Source: Proteromonas lacertae (taxonomy: Eukaryota > Sar > Bigyra > Opalinata > Proteromonadidae). Taken from it: a stretch of 64,000 nt of DNA. Of the stretch, positions 49,126-60,200 are shown piece after piece. The stretch lies in contig NGBS01000882.1 in assembly GCA_002245135.1 (NCBI GenBank), positions 1-64,000 on the forward strand, written 5' to 3'. How positions within the stretch are numbered: position 1 is the stretch's first letter; each line of letters opens with the position of its first letter. The position numbers were made by a program, and so were the translations under genes. Under the pieces are notes generated by a model, which was not told where the DNA came from, did not search any database, and was given only the letters and a program-made list of their open reading frames with translations.

Positions 49126-49464
49126 TTAGAGTTTGAATTGAACATTCAAGCCAGGGAAAGTGTTCTTCAAGGCTATTAACAAATCGGACTTAGTTGCGTC
49201 AGGTTTTTCTTCCAGTACTTTGTTTATCACAGCAAAGTGGTCATCAGTAAATTCAATCCTAGTTCTATCGTGTACTTTTAAAGAAAGGTCTGTTGAAAAG
49301 GATTCTATCTCCATTGTCAGTACGTTGACGTGATATTTTGTTAAACCAAATATTTTTTCTATCTCTAATAATGAGTAGCCTATTTGAGTCATGCTCATTA
49401 TAAGAATAGCCCATACCGGTCTAGGGAGTGTAATTCTACCTTTATTGCTTATCGAATGATTCAT
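49126..49464 (-). CDS. Small GC-richer orphan with helix-turn-helix-like segments
   Basis: A single 112-residue frame. Sampled lines are 35-40% GC, clearly above neighbouring genes. Two stretches look like helix-turn-helix units: about residues 27-55 (IGYSLLEIEKIFGLTKYHVNVL) reads as one unit when split around the Gly turn, and about 68-105 (FTDDHFAVINKVLEEKPDA, then TKSDLLIALKNTF). The second resembles the paired-type DNA-binding half of Tc1/mariner or IS630 transposases, which is inference. No DDE catalytic domain is present nearby and no terminal inverted repeats were seen. It could be a domesticated or broken transposase N-terminus, a transferred regulator, or a chance frame. Confidence 0.5.
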   Translation of the reverse strand: MNHSISNKGRITLPRPVWAILIMSMTQIGYSLLEIEKIFGLTKYHVNVLTMEIESFSTDLSLKVHDRTRIEFTDDHFAVINKVLEEKPDATKSDLLIALKNTFPGLNVQFKL

Positions 49465-49990
49465 TCTTATGAAATCTTTTAAAAATGAGAATTTTGTCCG
49501 TTATTCAAATAAATAATATCATGTTGTTATATCATATACAGTGAATACAGTCCTATACACTAGAAAAGTACATGTGTACCATGCTAAAAATAACTCGTAC
49601 GTGAGTACAATGCGTTGTATTGAAATAGCTGTCTGATATTACTTCATCATGACTTATTGAGCATTTAGTTGTTACATACCATCAATTGATTTAAAGATGC
49701 ATAATAGAATCTAATTATGAGTGAAGTATAGTCCATTATTCATATTAATTATCATAATATGATTCAATGAATATAGAGTTATGAACGTTTGAACAGATTG
49801 AGTGTTTCATTCTACATCTGCACTACTATCATAAACTGAAAAACAATTATCATCCTCAATCTTATAATTAATTTTTCTTAAAACATAAATGTTTAATTAA
49901 TCATACTTTATATAATGCTTAGTACCATAAAAACTACAAAAGATCATATTTTTTTACTAAAAATCAATAAAAATCTTTATTTTTTTTGTA
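49465..49990. other. Spacer upstream of ATE1
   Basis: About 525 bp. The first part contains imperfect palindromes (GTACATGTGTAC near 49568 and CTCGTACGTGAG near 49594), close to the start of the GC-richer orphan gene. No further gene is supportable. Confidence 0.5.
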
Positions 49991-51576
49991 ATGAAAAAAT
50001 CTCAATTTACTGTATTGCAATTGCTTATTATTCTATATAGATTTATGGAGCTCATGACAAAGAAAATTGTGGTTATTGTAAAGGTAAAAATACTGCTAAA
50101 AGGTATAATATTATATAATCCCTAGTTTCTATGTATTTTTAAAGAATAAAGATGATTATATACCAGCTGAACAATATTTAGGTATATTGATTGCTCTAAT
50201 TAGTTAGATATGCTCAATAAAGGTTTCAGAAGGTGTGGCAACTATGTATACCATCCAGTAAATGACAAATCATGTTGTTCACTTTATACAATAAGACTTC
50301 CATTGAGTACCTTCAAATTATCAAAAAATAATAAGCAAGTATTGAAAAAGTTCGAAAATTTTCTTGATCATGGTGATACAAAAGCATTACAACCAAAAGA
50401 AGCTAAAACAGTTGAGCCAAAGAAGAGTTGCTCTTTTAATTCCAGTTTAAAATCTGCTGTAGGTTATATTGTATCAAATCATAAATGGAATATCAAATTA
50501 AATGAATCAATTTTGCAATTCAAACCATGCAATAGATTAGAAGAATATAATTTTACTACATCTATTGGAATTACCATTTCAAATGTTTTGAAGAAGGAAA
50601 ATATACAATTATCAGCAGTTGATATATCTAAAGAAATAATGAAGTATATGATAGAAGAACAAAAATGTAATTTTAAAAATGAGGTATGTGGTAATGGGTA
50701 TATTAACATTTATGATAGTAAACCAATTGAAATGAAAAAAGAAGAAAAAAACTCAAAAGAAAATAATAGTAAAAATGATAAACAAAAGAACAACATTAAT
50801 TCGTTAATGTATATATTTAATAAATAATTATATGTTATTATGTAAATAGTGATCATAAACCACATGTATATTCTCAAAAAATATATCCTTCAAGATATTA
50901 TTCTAAAAGTTATTCATTGTATGAGAAATATCAAAAGACTGTATATCACGACGATGATATTACCAAAAAAAGTTATGAAAGATTTTTAATCACTTCTTTA
51001 CTAGATTATGAACCACCAGAAAAAGTAGGTTTTGAGCCAGGAAGAGGAAGTTTCCATTTAGAACATTGGATTGATAGTAAATTAGTTGCTGTAAGTGTTA
51101 TTGATATAATGACTGAATCAGTTGTATGTTTTTATTTAATATATATATATATATAGTCATCTGTTTATTGTTTTTATGATCCAGATTATAGCTTTCTAGG
51201 AATTGGTAAAGTTACAATTTTAAAGGAAATTGAATTTGCTAAGAAGATAAAAGAAATGAAATATTATACATTAGGATATTACAGTCCAACCATAGTTAAA
51301 TTAAAATATAAAGCAGAATATCAACCATGTGAATTATTATGTGATTTGAAACAAGAGTATTATCCATTTAATATTGCTTATGAAAAATTGAAAAACAATG
51401 GATTTAAATACACTCCATTTGTTGATAATGCAGAAGCTTATAAAATGATAAAAGATAAAGTTATAGATAATGAGCTTCAGAAATATATGGTGAGTAAAAA
51501 TACTGCTGAGAAATTGAGAGGTTGCTTCACATATTTAGGAATTAAATTTATTAAAGAAAATTCAGTGTATTGTTAA
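49991..51576 (+). CDS. ATE1: ATE1 arginyl-tRNA--protein transferase
   Basis: Six exons: 49991-50011, 50041-50102, 50126-50181, 50208-50808, 50850-51123 and 51157-51576. Introns are 29, 23, 26, 41 and 33 nt and the total is 478 codons (477 residues). The N-terminal ATE domain has CGYC at residues 17-20 and the CC of KSCCSLYTIR, Cys positions conserved in ATE1. It also has GFRRCGNYVYHP, matching the usual GWRRSGxYxYxP. The C-terminal domain has GSFHLEHWID, SVYCFYDPDYSFLGIG and the YYTLGYYSPTIVKLKYK region. The enzyme adds Arg from Arg-tRNA to N-terminal Asp, Glu or oxidised Cys, marking proteins for the Arg/N-degron pathway. The 23-nt intron is the shortest in the window. Confidence 0.96.
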
Positions 51577-51777
51577 ATTTGTTAATTGCTGTGCCAATAA
51601 TTATTGTTACATATGTGATATGTTCTTTTATGGTTTTAAAATATGAGAATAAAAAAGAAAATTAACAATCGTGAATATCAATGAAACAACCGTTACTGAA
51701 ATAGTTAACAATCATGTTAACAACCGTTTCTTGTAACATTACAAAATATTTGTTTTGAATTTTCTTTTTCAATCAAA
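51577..51777. promoter_or_regulatory. ATE1-SMN spacer with paired Myb-like sites
   Basis: The 10-mer AACAACCGTT occurs twice on the plus strand, near 51687 and 51718. Each holds a CAACCG / CGGTTG core typical of Myb sites. They end about 50 bp before the SMN-like start codon. Role inferred only. Confidence 0.35.
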
Positions 51778-53189
51778 ATGTCAGAAAATGTATATTTATA
51801 TGCTATTATATCATTAGAAAGATAAACAAGAGTTTAATGATGATGCTTTAATAGAAGTATATCCAATAATAATACATTTGTACTTAATAGGCTTTTGATT
51901 CAGCTTTAGGAGCTCATATGGAAGTGGATGTGGAAAAGTACAAGGCTGAGCAAAAGAAAATACGTGAATCAGAAAAGAAGAAAAAGTATAGTCTAAATTC
52001 TATTAACTGTAGGTATGAACCTATTCCACCACCATCAGAAATACAAAATGAACCTCCTCCTCAACCACCACAACCACAGCCACCAGTTGATCAATCTTAT
52101 GGGTATGGTTATAATCAATCATTCTATCCAAATATGTGTTATCCAGGATATAATCCATACTCACCTCAATCATCTTATCCACCAACTCAATCAATGCCTA
52201 CTTATCCTCAATCATCCCAATCTACACCTCATCAACCTCAACATTTTGTTCCATCTAGTTTTATGATTGGAGATACACCACCGAATGATGAATGTTACAG
52301 ATGGTATAGAAAAGGACTTTATGAAGGATTTCATTTAGGTCATCAACGTTTAGAACATCTTAATAATAGAAATAGAAATGAAGAAGAAGAAGATGATGAT
52401 GATGATGAAAGAAAACCAAGAAGAATTTCCAATAAAAAACACAAAAAACTTTCATATATAGGTAAATTTAATGGTTTACATCATAAAAAGCATTATAAAT
52501 CTTCATCATCCTATTCAGATGAATCAAGTAACAATGACGATGGTGATTATAAACATTATCATCATCATCATATTCCACATCATCGTCAAGGTTATGGTGA
52601 ATTTATGAAGTGTATGGAAATGAAAAAACATCGTCATCATCTTCATCATCATCATCATCTACCACCAGGACCACCTCCACCTCCACCTCCATCAGCAACT
52701 CCATTTATGAATAATATGCCATTATTTCGTGATTATGATTCTTACCCTCATCATATGACACCACCACCAGGACATCTACCATATTGGATGAATAGGCATG
52801 ATAGACATCATCACCATCATAAACATCATCATCATCATCATAATGATAATATGAAGAAAGGAAGAAAAGAAGAAAATGAAAAGAATGAAGAATCTAAAGA
52901 GAAAAAGAAAGAATTGAAGAAACATCATAAACATACTCATTCTCATCATAAGAAAGATTTATCACCATCTTCTTCTTCTTCATCATCAATATCTGATTTA
53001 TCAACATCATCAACTTCTTCTTTATCAGGAAATAGTTCAGAATCTTCTTCAGAATCAGCTCCTGAAAAAACAAAAAGCAAAAGTGAAGTGAAGAAACACA
53101 AACACAATATATCTAAGAAAGAAAAGTTAGAAAATAATGAAAAAGAAGAAAACAATGAAGAGAATAATGAGGATAATAAAGAAGAATAG
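51778..53189 (+). CDS. SMN-like protein: Gemin2-binding motif and YG box, no Tudor domain
   Basis: Exons 51778-51789, 51818-51856 and 51891-53189; introns 28 and 34 nt; 450 codons (449 residues). Residues ~9-28 (FNDDALIEAFDSALGAH) match the SMN Gemin2-binding helix (WDDTALIKAYDKAV in human). A Pro/Gln/Tyr-rich linker follows. At about 152-170, CYRWYRKGLYEGFHLGH has the WYxxGxxxGxxxG spacing of the SMN oligomerising YG box. No Tudor domain lies between them, as in fission yeast Smn1. Unlike that protein, a ~280-residue tail continues with acidic, His-rich (runs of 5-6 His), Pro-run, Lys/Glu and Ser-rich segments. SMN assembles Sm cores on snRNAs. The two motifs in the right order make this likely, but each is short. 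Confidence 0.72.
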
Positions 53190-53347
53190 AGTTAATCTCT
53201 CAATTAGTTATTGATCTATTATATTAATGACATTATTATTATATTGAATATTGTATGAATGTTTTATGTCTTTATGATTGAAAAAAACTCAAACAAAACA
53301 TTCTGAAACGAATATTTTTTCAATAAAATTTTGTTTTGCTTTAAAAC

Positions 53348-54156
53348 ATGGCTTTGTTTGTCCGTTGGGGTGTAAATATTGCAGAATGGAATCCATCAAA
53401 AGAAGAATTTGATAAATTACTTGATACTGTTGAACCAGAAGAGAAAATTAGAATATCTAAGTATTTAAAGAAAAAAGATAGAAAAGTATTACATATATGG
53501 AATATAAATAATTCATATAGTTGACATTAGCAGGCAGATTGATGATTCGTAAAGGATTATCAACAATTCTAAATGTACCGCTTTCAGAACTAAAAGTAGG
53601 AAGAACACAATATGGAAAGCCAACTATAGAGAATGATATATCTAATACTCCCTATAAAAATATCTCTTTCAATTTAAGTCATCATGGTGATTATGTCTTA
53701 TTTGTATGTCATTCTGAGAGAAAAATTGGTATTGATATATTAAGATATGATCCACCTCGAAAAGCAATACCAGAGTATTTTAGATTAATGAATAATTGCT
53801 TTACAAAACAAGAATGGAGTGAAATAAAAGAAGAAGAAGATCAAATGAATCAATTGAAAAGATTTCAGCAATTTTGGACTTTAAAAGAAGCATATACGAA
53901 ATCACTAGGTATTGGTTTAGGTTTTGATGTACAAAGAGTGACTTTTCACATGACAAATAGAAATGATAAAGTGATTAAATCAACTGCTGTTGTTGATAAT
54001 TGTCCAGTTGAACATTTTGATTTTTATACTTTCGATATTGATGATATGCATGTTGTGTCTATTGCTCTTGATTATGAAGATAATTCAAAAGATAGAGAAG
54101 AGTATAACTATGAATCTTTGAAATTTGAATATAAAAATCCAAATGATTTAATATAA
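53348..54156 (+). CDS. Sfp/AASDHPPT-type 4'-phosphopantetheinyl transferase
   Basis: Exons 53348-53485 and 53521-54156 flank a 35-nt intron; 257 residues. It aligns along its length with human AASDHPPT: EPEEKIRISKY, AGRLMIRKGLS, FNLSHHGDYVLF, the Mg-binding IGIDI, FTKQEWSEI and WTLKEAYTKSLGIGLGF with the second acidic site. It transfers the 4'-phosphopantetheine arm of CoA to carrier proteins, such as mitochondrial or fatty-acid-synthase acyl carrier protein and, if present, aminoadipate reductase. Domain order and length are normal. The downstream gene is CFAP54, 116 bp away in the same direction. Confidence 0.96.
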
Positions 54157-54272
54157 AGATATAATTAAGATATGTTTAAGTTTATTAGAGTGTTTATTTA
54201 TATATTTTTCAAAATACAATTTCAAGCCAAGCTATTTCCGTTTTTATAGTTTTAAATTTTTTGTTTTTTTCT

Positions 54273-57200
54273 ATGCTAGATTTGAAAGAAATAAGTGATG
54301 AATTTAATAAAATATGTCGTGATAGCATAACACAGATTGTGAAGGATATTAGATTAAAACAAGTTCCTGTATTTGTTCTTTTCGTTTATTTTTAGGGAAT
54401 TGAATATTCAGAATTGGCTTATTCACAATATTTCAATGATAGAATTCAAGATACTTTAAAGAAAGCTCATATTAAGCTGATTGAAGGTGATTATTACAAT
54501 TTCTTATATTTTGTATGATTGTTTATATATAATTAAACTATTAGGATTGGTGAAAAATTCTTATCACTCAAGGAATACTCCTTTGTAATAAAAGATTGCT
54601 TTAATACAATATTGAAGCACTTTGAAACTCCTCCAGATATTAAATCAAGTGAATATAATGTATGTTATACACAATATTTCATTTTTAATCCTTATAGTTA
54701 TATGTTCAAACAACTTATTACCAATATCGCTGTCAATATCATAAACTAATCAAAGCAGATCCACAGTTCAGATCATTAACATCCCAACAAAGTATTACTA
54801 ATCTATTGGAATCAATATATCAACTAACTCAAAGTATTCTGAACAATGAAGTAGATGTATTAGAAAACAATTATTGGCATATCAACAACATTGCATTATT
54901 AATAACAGAAATATTCTCAGAATTATTAAAGTTTAACAATCAGAATATACCAATGGAGAGAATAAAATACTTAATTTATACAATAAAAGCAATTGAATCA
55001 GTAGTAACCTTATATTCAATTGATTATTTGGAAATGAGAGTGAATTTATACCATATATTATACAAGTTATATTTAATGAACAAAAAATACAATGAAGCTA
55101 GAAAATGTGCATATGAATGTGCAAGACAAATAAATCATATTAGAAAATTAGAAGAAATACAACCACCAATACCTCCTAGAACAGTAGAAATATTAAACAA
55201 CATGGATTTACTAAGTTCTTATATGGTATTGAAATCTGAAATTCTATTGGATAATGATGTTATTGATGAGGCTTTAAATACTTATAATGATGATTTTGAG
55301 AAGATTCAAGCATTGACATATGCATTAACACCTGTTAATGGAAAATTCACTAAATTAGAGAATGAAGAAGAAATTCCATCATTATATTCAGCAATTAAAG
55401 AAAAATTAGATGAATTACTACCTCAATATACAAAAGTATATACAGACAAAGAATTAGATACAATCGAAGAAGAACCTGAAGAAGTGGAAGAAACAAAAGG
55501 TGGGAAAAAAGGTGCTGCAAAAAAAGATGATAAAAAGAAAAAGGAAAGTCCAAAAAAGAAAGATAAAGATACAAATGAAGAGTCTAATCCCAGTACATCA
55601 CGTACAGGTGATAATACAACTGCTAATACACCATTACCAACTGATATACAACCATCGCTACCACCAACAGATGTTAATATTGGTGATACTATAACAACAA
55701 CTGTAAATGTGGAAAAGAATAATAATGGTGAAATAAAGACTATTTTATCACCAGAAAAGTTAGAAATGATTAATAATTCTAATAAAGTATTGCCATTAAG
55801 GACTCATGTTGCTATATTTAAATCATATTATTTATATAATTTCATTACTGAATTTGATAAAATGACTGAACATTTGTTATTTAGATGTAAATTGATCAGA
55901 GACAATAATATTGATAACAGTGAATGTGAAGATATTGCATTAGACAGAGTAGTAATGTTATTGATCAATTTGAGAAAGATAGATATCGCAATAAATGGAG
56001 TAGAAAAAGAAGAAGAAAATACAGATCCAAAAGATAAAAAAGGTAAAGGAAAATCAATTGTAAAAGATAATAAAAAGAAACCAGGCTCAGCACAAGGTAA
56101 GAAAGGAGGAAAAGATGCAGAAGAAACAGAAGAAGAAGAAGAAAAACCTATTGTACCAGCTATACCAGAGACTGAAGAAGAAAAGAAAGAAAGAGAGTTA
56201 TATGAAGAAATACAATCACAATTCAAAGATTTACCATTTATCAAAGGAATAAAAGAGATTAAAACATTAATAAAAATGGTTAAATCTTGTTTATTAAAAC
56301 CATATACTTCATTTTATATCTATTTCCCTGATTTATTGAGAGATATGTTATTATATATATACAATCAATATACTGTTCCATTGATGGATTATTTAGATGG
56401 TTTATTTCCAGGTCAAGTTGTAGCTGAACCAATTCAAGACATAATAGTGAATAGTTTATATATTATATTGAATTATTCAAATATTATTCAATTGAATGAT
56501 CCATTATTGTGTTGTCAAGTAGCTTTGAGATTAGGTAAATATTACTGTGAGAATAAACAAGATTATAGAATGGCAATACAAATAATGAGAAATGAATTAT
56601 ATAATATAGAAAAGGTTAGAGATGATTTAGTGAATATGGATATTTATAATTTCAATGATCAGGATATTGAATATTTATTTTACAGAGTTGGAATTACAAT
56701 GGATATACATCAACATCCTCATTTCAAAGAATTGGCCAAGCCATTAACAAATAATCCAATTATTGGAGCAGGATCTGCTTATCATTATTATTATCAAGAC
56801 TTGGCTTGTTATCATATTGATATATTATGTCAATTATATGATTATGAGTTTCAAGAAGCTATTGTAGTTGGTAAAGAAGCATTTAAACGAAAAATTAGAG
56901 TAAATGCTGAAATGAAGAAGAAGAATAAATATAAAAAGACTTTGGATTTACCGCCTGAATTACAGGAACATGAAGAAGATTTCATTGAGAAAGAAAGTGG
57001 TAGAACGGAAGGAATATTAGCCAATCAATGTAGACATAACAGTCTATATAGAGCCATATTGAACTTAATAACATGTAAATACAGACCCAATAAATTAGAT
57101 TATATAAACTCAGCATTTGAAAGTCTAAAAGAATACACTGAAAGAAATATGAAATTATTTGCAGTTAGTTGTAGCAATTGTAACAATATGATACCAACTA

Positions 57201-60200
57201 AAGTCCCGCCTCCACCATTAATATTAACACGAAATCATTCATCAATTACTATTAAACCTGATTATTATAAACCACTCTCAGAAACCACTCATTTGACATA
57301 TTATAAAGCATTTTGCAAACCATTTGGAACTGGAACAGATGTTTCTTTAACTAATAGAGAGTTTAATGGTTGTAATAGACCTGTCTATCCAGGTGAATTC
57401 GTCACAATTACAGGATTATTACCCAATGAAAGTTATTTATTTGCATTTGCAGCTTATGATCAGAATGATGAATTGATTGGTGGAAAAATAGGTCAAACTA
57501 GTGAATGTATAACAACTCTAAATCCATTACCTGTAATGATGATCTATGGATATTTACAATTAATAATTGAAGATAATAAGATTGAAGATTGTACAGTAGC
57601 AAAAGAGATAATAAAATACTTTGTAGATCATCATCCAATTAAACCAGTTCATGAAGAAATATCATTCTTTACACAGAAATTAATAGAAGATAGAGTGAGA
57701 TTATCTCATCCAATAGTATTGCGTTGTTTAAGTCATGCATTAGTGTATAATATGAAGCAAAATACTAAAGAAGAAATTCCATCTAACACACCAGTATATC
57801 ATCAGATATTGAACAGAATGGAGTATATACAACAAGGAATATTAGGAATAAATGTAGCAATTAGTATATATATATATATATAATATATAATTTTAATATA
57901 TATTTTGTATAGTTTTACAAGATAAAGATCTTATTCTTTCTAGTTGTAATACAGTTTATAATAGTTTAATCACATTATTAAAGTTCAAAGGAATTGAATA
58001 TCACTTGTTATATCCTTATACTGTATTAATAAAAGCAATTGAATTAATACCACCAGAACAACGAGATGAAGCTATAAGGAAAATATATTGTTCTATCTGT
58101 TATCAATTATTCAAAATAGGTAGAAAAGTAGAAAAAGAAACAGTCAAGAAATTGCTAGAAAATTCTGTCCAATTAATGGATAAATTGACAATCGTTAAGA
58201 CAACAATCGAAGAAGAGAAATCATTGAAATTATTATACACTTTAGAAGGATATTTACAATTACAACCACCACAACCAGTTAAAGGAAATGGTAAAAAAGA
58301 TGATAAAAAACAACAAAAAGCCAAATCAACAAAGAAAGGAACAACTCCTGAAGAAGATGAGAATGAAGAAGATGATGAAAATGTGGAATATCCAGATATA
58401 ACTACTGATTTCTATTCACAGTTATTAGCTTATGATTATCAAACAGTGTTAAATTATTTACAAGAAAATATTAAACATCCTAATTTTTTACAATATATTA
58501 GTTTATTGTGTAGTTATTATTATTCTAAAAGAGATTATGCTGCTTGTGTTTCAATATTAGATTCGTTTCAAATGCCAAAATTATTACCATTTGTTCAAGA
58601 AACTATCAATAATAGTGATTTGAACTATTTATTCCCACCAAATTCTAATTTAAACAGTGCCAAAAGTAACTTTAGTGATGGAGGAATAATAGGAGATGCG
58701 ACAAATATTCCAATACCAGAAATGAATGATACAAATCCAAAGATTCCAGGAAAACCAACTACACCATTGAATTTAGAAACATCCACTACAATTGCAGTAA
58801 GAAATGAGATTAATTCAGCAAGACCAACTGCTAGAAGATCCAGTATATTAAAAGAAGAAAAAAGATTAGGAGGAGGTAGTATGAAGAAAGTGAAGTTTGA
58901 TTTAGGTGATTCTACTAATGAAGAGCAGATCAATATACCAAGAGGAACTCCTGAAGAATTGAATCAATTGAAATGGTTGAGTTATATTGAATATTTGAAA
59001 GGATTGTTAAATAATCGATATTTATATGGAGATGGTCATTATAAAGTAGAAACTAGTGAAGCATTATACACTAATTCATTATTATTGAATATCCAACCAC
59101 CAGAAAAACCAATCGAACAACCAACACCAGTAGTAGTAGAAGAGCCACCTCCAGAAGAATCTACAAATGGCAGAAAAAGTAAAACAGGAAAAAGACCAAC
59201 ATCAGCCAATAAAAAGAAAGGTAAAAAAGGAGAAGATGAAGAACCACCTAAACCACAAGAAGATCCTTTTTATATTTCCATATTTTCCTACTCATTATCC
59301 ATATGGTATGCTCAACATAGTGAGAATTGGACAATGATGATCAACTCCTGTAAATTACTCATAAACTGTTTGAAATTGAGTTGGAAAGGACCAGAAATGA
59401 TGTGGGATAAGTTTATTGATGAACAATACAAAGATCATGCATTACCTATCAAGAGAATGGCTGAATCCTTAGTTTCTGCAATGTTTATGGAGAATATGAT
59501 GGATTCTTTATCAGATTTCCAACATTATAATCAATTAAATTCATCCCAACAAACAAAGAAAGTTGATGAAAATGGTAATTTGATAAGGAATCATGGTGAA
59601 GAATATGATGAACCAGATAATAAAGATGAAAAACCAATAAGAGTCTATGATTTAGATAGAGAATGGATTGATACAATAATGGTCATAATATTTGGTTTAT
59701 TATATGGTAATAAAGAGTGGAGATATTTGGTAAGTTTAGGTGAAAGATATAATAAAGAAAGAGGTGAAAAGAATGAGAAAATATTGAAATATATGAAATA
59801 TGCACAGACTCAATTATTAAGTGATATGAATAAAGAGTTTAAAGATCTAGAAAATGAATTAAATACAAGAAAAGACAAATATCAAGAAATACAGAAAGGT
59901 AAAAAGACATTTAGACAACGTAAGCTTGTACAAGTGGAAGAAGAAAGGACAGATGAAGAAAAACAATTGGATCATGAGATAACAATATATGAAAGACAAT
60001 ATGCTGATATGAAAATGGATTTAGACATTCAAGAACAAGTTGATAGAGATATACAAGAGACATTAGATATAATAAATAGAGATAAATTAGATTATATTAG
60101 CTTAACTGAAGAATGTAAAGAAAGGTACTATTTATATCAACAACAACAACAAGCTCAATTACAACAACCAGAAGAAGTTAATAATTTAACAGTTCAAACA

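Noticed and set aside
49560-49700. C/D-box snoRNA on the minus strand (ATGATGA present)
   Set aside because: A box C-like sequence is present but no properly placed box D (CTGA) or terminal stem was found.
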